From Pomacea canaliculata (taxonomy: Eukaryota > Mollusca > Gastropoda > Architaenioglossa > Ampullariidae), in assembly GCF_003073045.1 (NCBI RefSeq), contig NC_037598.1:1167501-1231500 (forward strand): DNA of 64,000 bases, given 5' to 3'. Both the position numbers and the translations under genes were made by a program. Below the pieces are notes generated by a model. It worked only from the letters and a program-made list of their open reading frames with translations, searched no databases and was not told the origin of the DNA. Below are positions 37,600 through 49,599 of this stretch, piece by piece (the first letter of the stretch is position 1; every line of letters starts with the position of its first letter).

Positions 37600-40500
37600 A
37601 CAAATAATATTTTTGTATGGGGCACTACCTTGAAGCTGAGTGGCTGAGACCTCTGAGGAGAGGGTCGTGGTAGGTCGCAAGGTTATATAAAACATCTGCA
37701 TGCAAATCTCACCTTGCCGAATGTCTCAAGTGCCCTTGACAGCCAACATTCACTTCTTTACAATCTAACAAACAACGTAGTTATCCTCACCTGTTGAGGT
37801 CGTTGGGATGAAGTGTTAGAGACTCACTCTTCTCTCGGCACACCTTTATGCAAATTGTGACTGCTCTCTCTCTCACACACACACACGGGATCGTACTCCT
37901 TGAATAAGCACCCAGGGGTCTGAGGTTGCGATCTGTAGCTTCAGTGTTCAAACTTCGCGCAGAGCATACTTGAAGCTTTTCATGAATGGCCAGTGTAAAC
38001 AAAGTAAAGCAGCTATGAGCTGTAAAATGTCATATTTATTATTTTACTAATCTGGTAATTACTATTACTTATTGTAAGGTAACATAGTATAAACTATAGA
38101 TACTACTCAGAAATAATGCTTCAATACAGATATTTAAATGTTTTCATAAATAAATATACCACCTTTCATTTAGTAAATGTTTATACAGTAATTTTATTGT
38201 GCTTTTGACAAACATAAAATATATGTTTTAATGTGATAGTTATGATAGTTATGATGGATTCAGTATCTGATTCATGTCACTGAACTATCTATCTGATTCA
38301 CTTCATGTCACTGGACTACCATTTGTTTATTTTGTCAGTAAGTTGATGCTATGTAGCACGTGGTCTTATTTTGAAGTATCAGGTGTTTAAGGCATGTTTA
38401 CAGTGCTTGGTATAAAGTACAGCCACACAAATATTCACAAGAACAAACACGTAGAATTAGAAAAGCACATCCACAAACACAAATATAGATATATAAGCAA
38501 TCGTATACAAAGATTAATGCAAATGTGCATATACACACAACACACATTAGCACGCGCACATGACAGGCACACATATAACAGTAAAAATACAAACTGTGCG
38601 TTAATAAAGTATACCTGTAGTGAAATATTTAACAGTTGTGTATATTTACCAGATATTAAAATACAAGCAATTTAAAGAACATGTTGTGTGCGCCATCCAG
38701 TTCCTTCTCTGTACACCTTGGCCTCGGCCTTCCTGACAGGCGCCGTGTGTAGTCAGAACATAAACATGCTCCTAATAGTAGATGACATTAAGAATTCCCA
38801 GTAGTTAAATCTTGATACCACAGTTTCTCTTTGTGAGTTTATTTTAGTTCTCTGTAACAGAATGCTTTCTCAAGCTCATAATCATAGTATACTGCGTAGT
38901 ATACTTTTACCTCTTGGTTGTCCTGTAAATCATGTCTTAACTTCTCGTTAACCTTTCTTAAACAAAATGATGTTGTTCTCATCGTAAATACTTCTGGCTT
39001 AAACACCACTATAAATTTTAAAGCAGGATTTAATAACCATCATTTTGTGATGGATTAATGGTGTCATTAGCGCATTTTTTTGCCTTGGACATATTTAAAC
39101 CTCTGAAATTATCTGACAGTCATCTCTCGCTACTTTTGATGCCCATAAAATGCGCTGCTACACATAAAGTGGGATATGTAACAAACCTTCACTGCACGCA
39201 TAGGAAATGTTGCACGAGGGATGGCTTTGGCCACATCCTACTGTTGGACCTCACTGATGTAATCATCAGTACAATCCCATGCAAACTCCCCCACGTGTTC
39301 ACTCGCAGCCAATCGCTGAACGATCGCCGCAAATCGTTCATCTACATGTGAACACTCACCTTTGGATGGTTGGTACAGCCGGATACTTTATCACGAGAAC
39401 TGTAAGCTTTTATACATCCTGGCTACATATTGTTTGTACAGAGCTCAGTCCGCTGCGTTTTTCTAAAGTGATGGGCTACTGTTGGTCTTTAATAATATGT
39501 CTCATATTAGTGTCAATCCTTTGTACTGAGCTCAGTTCACTGTTTTAAATGATTACGGGCTACACGAGACCTTTAACACTTATCACTTCTTATCTTAGTG
39601 CCAGGAAGGAGTGAGAGAGATCTGATCACAGCCACACGGTTTTACTATCCAAGTGAAAATTCAGGAGAAAGTGTGTGTGTGTTTGTGTTTGTGTGTGTTT
39701 GGTGTTTTTGTCTTACAAGATTTTTCTCTTGGCTTCAAAGAAATTAATGTTGTGCAGAAGAACTTGCGACTGAGAGAGAGAGAGAACAAAATAGCGAAAG
39801 ACCAGAGAGAACGAATGTAGTGAGCCACGTGGCGGCTTTAATTAAAGCCAGGCGGCAGGCAGCCCCACGTGACTTGTCAAGTTGAAGACGTAGTGTGAAG
39901 ACTACGTGCTCCGCCATTTTGTTACTACGTTACCATGGATACGCTTGGCTCAAACGAACTAGCAGATCAGAAGTCAACAATACAATAATGACAGGAAAGC
40001 TTGTCTTGAATAATTCAATGAAGGAATCCTGGGAGACCGAGGAGCTAGAGATGGAGGGAACAGCACGCTACACAGGGAAGCGAGGAAAGGGAGACAAGCG
40101 AGGTTGCCCCGGGTGTTGATGAAGCTGAACAAAGATGTTGACTTAAGCTGATAAAGTAGCTACAGAACAATCCTGAAAATATCATTAAATTTTAATTCAC
40201 AACGCATTTTTCTTGTGAAAAAAGTATGTCAGCGAGCAAGAGAAATATTGCTAAAGAAAAGTCCAGTACTAAGAATTTCATTAAAATTGATGGTTAATAA
40301 GAACAAAGAAACATTCATATACATTTTTCGATAAATAAGTATTTGTTGTTTGCTGAAATCTTTATAAACATACCGGTTAAGTAGAATTTCAAAATCATAG
40401 CTGAGCTATAAAACATCAAAAAACATCGCTATCACTATATAGCACTAGCGACAAGAGTAACCTGTCAAGAAGACAGAAGAAGAAACTCACAGTTAAGTTA

Positions 40501-41410
40501 TTACATTGATTGAACTTTTGTTGAATTGTAATAATAAAGTTATATTTTATTACTTTACTTTTACTTATATACTTTTTTTTTAATTATTTAAGATATAAGT
40601 TGAGAGGCTTCAGAGCATGGAATGTTTTATTTACATCCAGATTCTCTAAACGATATACATCGAGATATCTATGTGTGGTGTCTTTACTGACACAGGCTTG
40701 TATTCTGAAATAAGGAGCATTAGTAGACTTCTAGAACGACACACAAACAGATTTAATGACCGTTTGTCTGTCCTCCAGTAATTCTCGTGGGTTTTTTTTT
40801 AATTGCACAATATTCAGACTAATAAGCAGGTGACAGGAGAGAAGACATGAAAAAGTAACTGTCGGTATTACAGCAAGAATCCTCACACTCACACAGATAC
40901 AAGCACGAGCTAACTAGCTCACTACATTGCCGATGTCGTACAGACACACACATAATATCTCTCTTGTAACTCTTTTATGTATTCACCACCACATGTGGGT
41001 GAGTGTGTTTCAGTGGAATCTGAATAATGTCCATGGCGACAGTAACATTCTTTCCTTCGCCCAGCGGTGTGTTGACCTCAACACTTCACTACAGCTGCTG
41101 TCTTCAAGTTCTTTACACTTCATAAAGTCTCGTGAAAAATAAGACAATGATATTAAAACAATCATACATCCTGCTTACACACCCTCGACTGCACACGAAA
41201 ACCTCAAGGAACGATAACTGTTTAAAATGTTCATGTCACCGGTTGCTCTCCCCTTGGTGAGCACATCACACAGTCTGGAACTCACAACAATGAGCCTCTA
41301 GAAGCTGCTTGGTAGGCATACTGCTCTTTGCATGCTGTTGTCTCCCGTATGCACATCAGCAGCCTGCACCTGTACAATCAAGTCACAAATGTTGAGCAGG
41401 TGGGTTTGAC
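37600..41410. other. Intergenic sequence between genes D and E, no supported gene
   Basis: AT-rich, with a few CA/GT and GAGA runs (near 37,868, 39,670 and 39,773). Short frames show no domains or splice context. Confidence 0.5.
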
Positions 41411-41417
41411 AAGGGGG

Positions 41418-41500
41418 ATAAATAGTAGATAACGGACTGAATTCCGTCTAGCAGTAGACATCACTTCATCTACAGAATCAAGAAAACAAGTACGAGTCAG
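41418..41500 (+). promoter_or_regulatory. Candidate plus-strand TATA promoter and 5' UTR exon
   Basis: GGATAAATAGTAG at 41,416 is followed about 30-80 nt later by a segment ending GAGTCAG with a donor GTGAGG at 41,501. The arrangement resembles the CAP gene promoter near 60,023, but no downstream coding exon was found and the site lies just 3' of minus-strand gene E. Weak call. Confidence 0.2.
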
Positions 41501-41937
41501 GTGAGGGAGAGAGAAAATCTCTTAGGTGTTTCACATTTATATCTGTGTACCTGTTCTCAAGGTTCAGTACTGTTGACTAATTTTATTTTGTGAGGTCTTT
41601 CGTCGTATCAGTCTTTATGCTCACGAAATTCGTTAATTTACTAATTTAATTAGTCTCAGTTTAATTAGACAATAGTCTGATATAGTAATGGAAAATTTCC
41701 TTAAAATATTGTGTTTCTGCAGAGGATTTTTGAAGTCGCTTGTAAGTGAAATGGAAAGTTTAGTTTCAGTTGTCTGCGGCTTTATTGCGCTCAGTAGAGG
41801 CATACGTATTACCTCCCCTGGACCATCATGTCACCTGTTCACAAGGATGATGATGATGTAGTTTTGTAGCGCGCTAGTATCCACATCACAAAGATGCGCT
41901 CAATGCGAAATGTAATGTCAAGGTAATGTCAACTCAC

Positions 41938-44167
41938 CTGTACAGGAAGCAGCACAAGATGGTGACGGAGCTGACAACAAGAAAGATATTTAAAGTTGGA
42001 ATCAAGATCCAAAGAAGTATTTCATTGGAACTTCTGCTATTATCTGAAAAAAAACAACCCAAACAAACTGTCGTTTAGCAAAACCATCTTCTCTTTCATC
42101 TGTGTTCAGTTGTCAATGTAACAACACTTAAATTATAATCATTAATAATGTGTAAGCAATAATTTTAAAACTAGACCCACGAAGACGTTTGTCATGTTTT
42201 ATACAGTTACACGTTTTGTTTTTGTATCACCTGTAAACAACATTGTTGAAATAATTTTGTTTAAATTTTCAGTTATTTAGGTAAAAGTCTGAAAAGTAAG
42301 TTTACTTTCGACATTTTCCAATTTGTTTTGAATATTTTTTATCTTTTGTATTTTTCCTGACGATAACAAATGTAATTCTATGTTTCGCTTCATTTATCCT
42401 TGCCATCACCGACATTTAAAAGCTGTAATCATTCACTTTTCTAACAGATGTCAAGTCCGCCCTGATGGATGTCAGCCGACAGGTATGAGTCTGTATCTGG
42501 ACATCGAGTGATGAAAACTCACCTTTTGTTATGTTAATGGAAGCTGCATTACTGGCTGTGTCTTCCAGGGTGAACGGGATACTACACGGCAGGGACTGAA
42601 ATGTTTCCAGCCATTGACCGCCATGACACGTGTAGCGGCCTGCTGTGTCACGTGACCCGAGGACTTCAAATGACCACGTGTCTGCGGTCTGGTTGTCAGG
42701 GAACAGGAGTGTGATGAGACCAGAAAACTCTTCTGCTACATGGCATGGGGAGCAGACGATGACAGGGTCACGTGAGCTTCCTGTCAGACAAAGTCCTCGT
42801 GAGAAACAACACCTGTTCCCCGATGTGATCTTCACAACATTGTTAATTAGCTGATGACTTATTAAAATACAATAACAAAATCACAAATTTATTATAGAAA
42901 CGGAATTTTTTCCTTTTTTCTGTGTGTGCTCGCTCTTTTGAGCGCACGTGTGATTAGGACAAGGGAAACTATTCATGTTGTCTTTTATTATTGCCTTCAG
43001 TTACTGGAGTTGAAAGCCTTCTGTCAGTTGTAGGATGTCATGCCATTCTTCCATATTATAGAAATATCTCAATCACTTGGCTGATTTAAGTAATTGGCTG
43101 TCTTCTGCCCTTGTTTACATGACTATCATGTCATACAGTAACAGCAAAACCTTACCATTCTCATGATACAAGTCCACGCGGAAGTTTGAAATTTCGGTTG
43201 GGAACTGACAGGTAACAACGGACGAATTTCTTTCTTCACCTGAGTCTCGCACCAGACAGGTTGAATTTACTGAATCATAGAAACATGGTGAAAATACGAG
43301 TAATATATTCCGGAAAATTTACAACAGACATGAGCTTTAAAACATGTTTGAGAAGCCAATAGAACTTCAATGGACTAAATGAAGAGCATGGCTGTGTGTG
43401 TGTAAGTGTGCTCGCGTGCGTGCTTGGGTAATGTTTCCATTGAGAGAACTGAGTGAGAAAGAGAGATAAAAAGAGAGTGAGAGATAAAAAGCATGAGAGA
43501 TTTGATTATTGTAAAAGAAGGCAAGGTGCTGAGAGCTACCACATTGGTGCTGCTCTAACCAAAACTACATCCTGGAGGATTTGTCATCTCTAGGGGCTTC
43601 TGTCACACATTGATTACTCAGAACTCAGATTGACCTGTTGGAACTTCAAAGTTCAATGAGATCCGACATTGGTCTTTAATTGTGATTCTTAGTGAGGCAG
43701 GGAATTTGAGGAATTAGATGGAGCACTTAAATGCTTCATGAAGTTCTGTGTTTTTTAATAAGCAGATTGTGGTCAACTATGTCAAAGGTATTTATAAAGT
43801 AAATTTGCTAAATTTGAAAAACAAGCTACAGTTATATGTTGTATAGGTAAGTCAGATGTTTGTACAGTGGCTGGTACCGAGAGTTTTAGTATTTTGTTGT
43901 CAATGTTGTCACCCTTCTGTTGTTTGCTTTAGCTGTATAAGCGCTTTATGGACATCCAACAACTCATTAGGGTTTGTTGAGAGCGGCTTTGATTTTAGTC
44001 GAGTTACAGATGGGTAATAATTAATAAACAAATATTACAATTTTTATGTATGACACTGTCATAGAGACCATAAGTAACAACTGACCTGGACCCCCTTGGT
44101 CCTGCGAACATGCTGTCCAGGGTAGCAAGGCGACCATCACCAGAACTGTCACACAAGTGGCTGTCAT
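41938..44167 (-). CDS. Gene E: Ig-like type I membrane protein
   Basis: Exons: 44167-44086 (ATG, signal TVLVMVALLPWTACS), 43269-43156 (VNSTCLVRD...SVVTCQFPTEIS), 42780-42523 (DPVIVCSPC...ITLLFPDN...DTAGRYTCHG...SLPCSI) and 42043-41938 (transmembrane ILLWILIPTLNIFLVVSSVTILCCF, ending LYR). Introns before the transmembrane exon are phase 1; the intron after it is phase 2, as in the other members. This is the clearest copy of the family: N-glycosylation sequons, six-Cys ectodomain, CSPC motif and canonical F strand are all present. The tail is not resolved. A possible acceptor at 41,470 would place TGA almost immediately after the membrane, giving a nearly tailless product, so the true 3' exon may be elsewhere. 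Function is unknown; the protein is a probable cell-surface receptor. Confidence 0.75.
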
Positions 44168-44199
44168 GGTGTGTGGTGACACAGGCCCACTGGTGTTGT

Positions 44200-46080
44200 G
44201 AGCTGAGGAGTCCGTGATCCTCCTCCGACACGCTTGCATTAGTACACACCCCGACAGCTCCTACCCCACTTGCCATACCCGCTTCCCACCCTCCTACTCT
44301 GTCGGTGTGTCGGATTGTGTGTCGCTGATCACAAACCTTTTTGTGTAAGAAGTCGGTGAGGTCCTATTGTCGGGTCATGAGGCTTGGCAAAGTGATTCCC
44401 AGGCGAGGGAGGTGGGGCGTAGCAAGATGTCTCTTGCTTGGTAGTCAACAACTAAAGTGTGACGAGCTCCACAGTCTACACAGTCTTCTAGCTGGCTAGC
44501 AGACGACAGACAAATATTGGATTATAAACAACTATTACCGTTATGTTTATTTTTCCTGATATTTTGTTGTCTTTGGTAATCCTAGTCTGACATTTACTGT
44601 TCCAACACAGTCTTGACAACACACTCACGAATAAATAATAAACAAGTTAGAATTGCAGAAAGCGAGAGGTATAAACATTCAGACACACGCAAGCGAAAAA
44701 CTGAGAGGTTAGAGAATAGTCCCGGGTGGGGAGAGGGAAGGAGTGACAGAGAGGGGAGGGAGAGGAGGGGTTCCACCCTTCCATTAAGCTGGTCGTGAAA
44801 AATGTGGAGTCGCTAACTCCTCGCCTTCCCTAAATACATCAAACGGGTGAGGGGGACGACCACACACACAAAACAGCAACACAGACACTCTCTCTCTCAC
44901 ACAAACACACACAAAACAACAACACACACACTCTCTCTCTCTCACACACACGCACCGCGCGGAGACGAGTTGTTGCGTTCCGCTACATTAGTTTCAGGAA
45001 GTGTGTTTGTTGAGCTTCACTTGCGTACACGGGTAGGACACACAAACACACACAGAGGTTGATCATTGATAGTATAAAAAAAAAGCACACTGCATTGTCC
45101 CATTGACTTTCCTCCTGATCATCCTCCCACTGACGTAGAGGCCGGTGTCAGCAAGCATACAGGCTGATGACCATCTGAGTCATTCATCTGTCATCAGCCG
45201 GTAGAGAAAACATCTAACCCTCGGACAAAAGTGCTGGGGGGAAGGGGTAGGTAAGCGATGACAGGATTGACGTCATCCTTGTGTACCCTTTCACCTGTGA
45301 CCTCTCACCTCTTTATTGAAAGCACGACACAAGACTCTGGCATTAACACGGTTTACAGTTACACGGATATCTCAAGTCGCAGTCTGATGACAATTCTGTA
45401 ACCTGACTGTAGACAGCAACACCTGTCCTCCCCTCACCTGTGTGTAAGACAGTGTGTGGGGGTTGGAGGGGTGGTGGTGGTGGATTGGTGTTTGGGTGTG
45501 TGTTTGTTTGTGAACACACACGACTATGACAACCGCAGCTGGCAAGAGCAAAACACTACTATAGACGAATGAACAATTAATAATGATATCACCATCGTTG
45601 TCCCGAGTCTGTATATTTGTATATGTTTGTGTGCGTACACCCGGGGTTAAAATAGAGGGCTGCTTCTAATGCTAGCTTTTCAGTTTGACCGTTACTGCCT
45701 TTCAATACTGAACCTACCCTGAACTGTGTTCACTGTTACACATGAATGAACAGAAAACTCAGCATATCCAAAGCTTGCTATTTGCGGACTATTATATATA
45801 TATCTGTAAACAATGCAAGAACATTCATTCTAGTTTGAAGACAAAGGACATTTTGTGCAATGTCTACTTAGTTAAGATATGCTGGAAGCGGCTTGTGACC
45901 CAGCGACAAATGACCCCAGTCACATGGCTGTTAAATGCCCTGGTCAATCATCGACAATATGGCTTTTATGTGTGTGATATAAGTACTTGATGACTTGATG
46001 TCGACAAAATAACGGATGGAGGAATTGATGACGACGACGATGGTTTTTTTTTTACAAAACATAACACACATTACAGCGCT
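44200..46080. other. Intergenic sequence upstream of gene E, no supported gene
   Basis: CA-rich and CT-rich simple tracts near 44,860-45,055 and G-rich GGTGGTGGTGG near 45,460. No exon or transposon end was recognised. Confidence 0.5.
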
Positions 46081-46097
46081 GTCTCTTCAAAGACCAG

Positions 46098-46290
46098 ACC
46101 ATTCAAGAAGACAGACAGACAGGCAGGAAGGCAGACAGACAGGCAGGCAGGCAGGCAGACAGAGAGACAGACAGACAGATAGATCCGGGCAACAGACGAA
46201 CAAACAGACCAGATCCCCAGACAGACAGACAGATCCCCAGACAGACAGACAACAGACAAACAAACAGACAGACAGACAGACAGACAAATA
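46098..46290. repeat. (CAGA)n/(CAGG)n compound microsatellite
   Basis: Runs of GACAGACAGACA and GGCAGGCAGGCA interrupted by two AGATCCCC-type interludes. Long open frames on both strands here are repeat artefacts. Confidence 0.95.
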
Positions 46291-46429
46291 GTTCTTAATA
46301 ATTAAAATGTTCTTGAGTGTCGGGGCAGTCGGACAACACCTGGGGAGTCTAGGGATGAAGTGTGGAAGACTGGACACCGAGGGGAAACGTTTTGACGTAG
46401 GCTTGATGAGATGGCAGGGTATCTGATGT

Positions 46430-46828
46430 ACCTGGGCCCGTGGTTGTGAGGGGGCCTGGCCTTGGTCAGTGGATTGTTTTCCTTCTTCTTTTTCTTTACT
46501 CTTACAGAAAGGTTTGAAGAAGGAACACCCAAGTATTACACCTGCAGATGTTAAGGTTCAAGTCTGCAGTATACAATTTCCAGACCTAAGGTAGGCGGGG
46601 CCGTCGGGGTAGCGGGCCAGAGGGCCGCTGGACACAATAATTTATCGTGCATGAACCGTCTAGATTCTAGAAGAACGTTCGTGCATTGAGGTCGCTGGAG
46701 TAATGTGCCACTTGGGGGAGCTGTAAGCAAGTTGGAATTGACAGTAAAGAGATGGATATGTCATTGATGTATGGCCACTCTGTCAATGGAGAGGATGGGG
46801 CCCGCCACTGGCACTGCAACCTCGAAGC
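46430..46828. repeat. Dispersed repeat, copy 1 (matches 53,940-54,400 and part of 48,773-48,970)
   Basis: CCTGGCCTTGGTCAGTGGATT, GATGTTAAGGTTCAAGTCTGC, GAACGTTCGTGCATTGAGG and GATGTATGGCCACTCTGT occur here and, in whole or part, in the other copies in the same order. It ends where a hAT-like MITE is inserted. The repeat is non-coding and its family is not identified. Confidence 0.8.
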
Positions 46829-47019
46829 CAGACCTGGGCAAAGGCCGGCCCGCCCGCCTCCTGTCTCTGACCGGCCCGCCCGCTGGCCCGCCCGCCAGTA
46901 TATATATATACCATATATACAGTACTGGATAAAACTGAGTTAACTTTCTTAGTCCGGCCCTCTAAAACCATCCCAATTTCTCATGCGGCCCCTTGGGAAA
47001 ATTAATTGCCCGACCCCTG
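46829..47019. mobile_element. hAT-like MITE, copy 1 (191 bp)
   Basis: Left end CAGACCTGGGCAAAGGCCGG; right end, read as its complement, CAGGGGTCGGGCAATTAATT. CAG..TGGGCAA ends are typical of hAT elements. A central ATATATATA tract and CCGGCCC blocks are shared with the copies at about 47,985-48,092 and 54,093-54,244. Left flank CTCGAAGC corresponds to the 8-bp site CTCTAAGC seen at the other copies; the right flank CTCTAAAT is degenerate. Confidence 0.7.
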
Positions 47020-47984
47020 CTCTAAATTCTCTGCATACTGGATGTATTACACGCGTTTTTATTTATTTATTTTTTTAATCAATCTGCACAGCCCCTCTGT
47101 AGGCCCATCGCGATTGCAGGAAGGAAAGCTGCAGAGTTGTGTAAAATGACAGGTTGATAGAGAAGCATCATCTCAATATTGTGGCACTGGTACAACACCA
47201 GCTCACCGACTACAACAAGATGCGCATGCGCGCGGGTGTGTGTGTTGACTGCAGTGCCAGAGGTTGTCGCGTAACGCGATCGGGCGTTGTGGGACTCGCT
47301 CTCTCACAGACACACTCGCAAACACACAGACAAACCTCCGCGCACCGACGCGAGCAGCGAAGCCAATCACTCCTCAGTGAAGACAAAACACGCACACGAA
47401 GCGACAACACAAAACTAAAGTTTATTGGCGGTTGTATGGTGCGACCGCCAGCTCAAAAAACAAATAAATAAAATTTTTAAAAAAGATGGAAGAACGGACT
47501 GAAAAAGAAAACAAAACTCCTTTCATACAGGTGGCCAAATAAATCAAATAGGGGAGAGCCTACCATAACACGCAGGCACAAAAATAAAAACAACTACAAC
47601 AAATCAGACACACACCCACGAACATGACACCCGCCTAAGCTAAGCGCATATCATAGCTACACAAAAATCCCCAAAATACAGATTCAGCACATAAGTCTCC
47701 CCCCCCACCCCCACACACATACACACACGCACACACGTCTATACACAAATCTCTCAGTCTCAGTCTCTCACGCACTTTGCACACCTGCTGGCCAGCCACC
47801 GCCGTCACCACTTGACAGGTGAGGTGTTGACAGACCGGTACACTCGGCCGTTTGTTTTGTTTTCTTTTGTTTTGTTTTCTATGCCACATACCGGACACCG
47901 ATGCTGAACGACAGAATTGGACTGAGTGTCGCGGGAGTCAGAGGTTGATGTGACCGACCGTGAGAATGAGGAAGGGTAGATGTC

Positions 47985-48092
47985 ATACTAAATATACAGT
48001 ATTGAGTAAAACTGAGTTAACTATTAGTCCGGCCCTCTAAAACATCCCAATTTCTCATGCGGCCCCGTGGGAAAATTAATTGCCCACCCCTC
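47985..48092. mobile_element. hAT-like MITE, copy 2 (5'-truncated)
   Basis: Carries only the right half: ATATACAGTATTGAGTAAAAC through CGGCCCTCTAAAA to TTGCCCACCCCTC, followed by CTCTAAGC. That flank equals the insertion site of copy 1, which identifies the 8-bp target as CTCTAAGC. Confidence 0.65.
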
Positions 48093-48310
48093 CTCTAAGC
48101 CCTGAGTGAGATGTCAAAGGAACTTGTTTCCCATAGTTACTTCACGACACAATCAAACTTTCTCTTCCCGTCTCTCCATCACCCAGCAAACTACATTAGT
48201 CTACAACTGTATACCAGGGGTGGGCTTCAGTTCGGCCTGTGGATGCCTTTGTGTCGGCATCGTCTACCAAAATGTAAAATGCACTTGTTTTCTAATTTTT
48301 AACATCGGCC
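48093..48310. repeat. Dispersed repeat, distal part (matches 54,400-54,610)
   Basis: CCTGAG..GATGTCAAAGGAACTTGTTTCC through TATACCAGGGGTGGGCTTCAG to ATGCACTTGTTTTC is nearly identical in both places. The internal CAGGGGTGGGC resembles yet another hAT terminus. Confidence 0.85.
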
Positions 48311-48772
48311 TAGATTAATTTGCTAAAAAGTTAGAAATCGGGGGTCTGTATGGAAAAAACACAGTAAAAATGTAAAATTAATAACTGACATGTCTGATGC
48401 AGTCGTTAGAGCTGCTGCCTTCAAAGGAAAGTGAGCGACTTCAAACAGCTTCGCTTTACACAACAAAGTCGGCAGGTGAAAGCCATTGTGTACTCATTTG
48501 TTGTCCATTCCATTATCACTAGGTTTGGGGTTAGTCAGCTGTTGGCGTGGGTTGCCAGTGGGGGAACTCGGACAACCGTAACCAAAGAAGCTGACACCTT
48601 CATTACGAGAGACGAGCAGACGACCACCGGTGATGTACCAGCGGCGCGTGCAATAAGATGTCGGCCGGCAGGTCATCGTCGTCACGGGTCAAACACCGGA
48701 GCCCGCAGAGCGACGAAAAATAAATCGGGATCAACAAGACAACACCCAGGCCTGACGAGAGGGGGGGACAGG

Positions 48773-48970
48773 GGGTCTGGTGTACCCGGGCCCGCGGCTG
48801 TCAAGGGGGCCCGGCCTTGGTCAGTGGATTTTTTTTTTTATCTTCTTCTCCTTTTCTTTTTCTTTTAAAGAAAGGTCTAAGGACAGAATACCCAAGCATT
48901 ACACATGCAGAAGTTGAGTTTCGTGTCTGTAGAATACAATTTTGGGGTACTGGGGCCTGTGACTCAGGCA
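48773..48970. repeat. Dispersed repeat, proximal part (matches 46,430-46,590)
   Basis: GTACCCGGGCCCGCGGCTG and CGGCCTTGGTCAGTGGATT followed by a CTTCTTCTCC-type pyrimidine tract and CCCAAGCATTACACATGCAG parallel the 46,430 copy. Confidence 0.75.
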
Positions 48971-49091
48971 GTGGCCTGGAAGGCAGGAATAACCTTTTGA
49001 ACTGTGGTGACAGTTGTTGGGTGTGTGTCTGATTTTTTGGTTTTTTTTTTTTTGTGCGTGCGTGCGTGTTATGGTGGCTCTCCCCTATTTG

Positions 49092-49268
49092 TTGAGCGGT
49101 CCGGTGGCGCAACGGTTAGCGCCTGTCACCAATACAGTGAAGGTTGGCTGCCTGAGTTCATTTCTCGTCTCGAGCACGCTGTATCTTTTCTGCACGTGGC
49201 ATCTGTTTAACAGGGTGGCTGCTTGCCGTAATATGCCTTAGTTGCTGGGCGTCAATTCCCCCCCCCCA
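49092..49268 (+). mobile_element. tRNA-derived SINE with 8-bp target-site duplication
   Basis: Body of 177 bp flanked by CCTATTTG at 49,084-49,091 and 49,269-49,276. The head holds an A-box TGGCGCAACGGTTAGCGC and a degenerate B-box (GAGTTCATTTCTCG); the tail is C-rich. The other arm of the foldback element has the uninterrupted sequence, i.e. the empty site, which proves insertion. Confidence 0.8.
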
Positions 49269-49599
49269 CCTATTTGTTTTGTATGGCCACCTGTATGAAA
49301 GGGGTTTTGTTTTCTTTTTCTTTCCGTTCTTCCATACTTTTATTTTATTGAGCTGACGGTCACACTTTGCAACCGCCAATAAACTTTAGTTTTGTGTTGT
49401 CGCTTCGTGTGCGTGTTTTGTCTTCAGTGAGGACTGACTGGCTTCGCTGCTGGCATCGGGTGCGCGGAGGTTTGTCTGTGTTTGCGAGTGTGTCTGTGAG
49501 AGAGCGAGTCCCACAACGCCCGATCGCGTTACGCGACAACCTCTGGCACTGCAGTCAACAAACACGCCCGCGCGCATGCGCATCTTGTTTAGCTATAGA

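Larger units (their letters stand above)
47214..49589. mobile_element. Foldback-type element, 2.4 kb, arms over 400 bp
   Basis: The left arm (about 47,214-47,630) and the right arm (about 49,006-49,589) are reverse complements along their length, from AACAAGATGCGCATGCGCGC at the outer ends inwards past the shared GGCCACCTGTATGAAAG and AGACACACACCCA. The right arm is interrupted by a SINE at 49,092-49,268. The interior holds a truncated hAT MITE and dispersed-repeat pieces but no transposase frame, so the element is non-autonomous. No convincing target-site duplication was seen at the outer ends. Confidence 0.75.

Noticed and set aside
46016-46377. Cys/Ser/Val or Asp/Arg/Gln/Thr-rich frames
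   Set aside because: CAGA/CAGG microsatellite artefacts.
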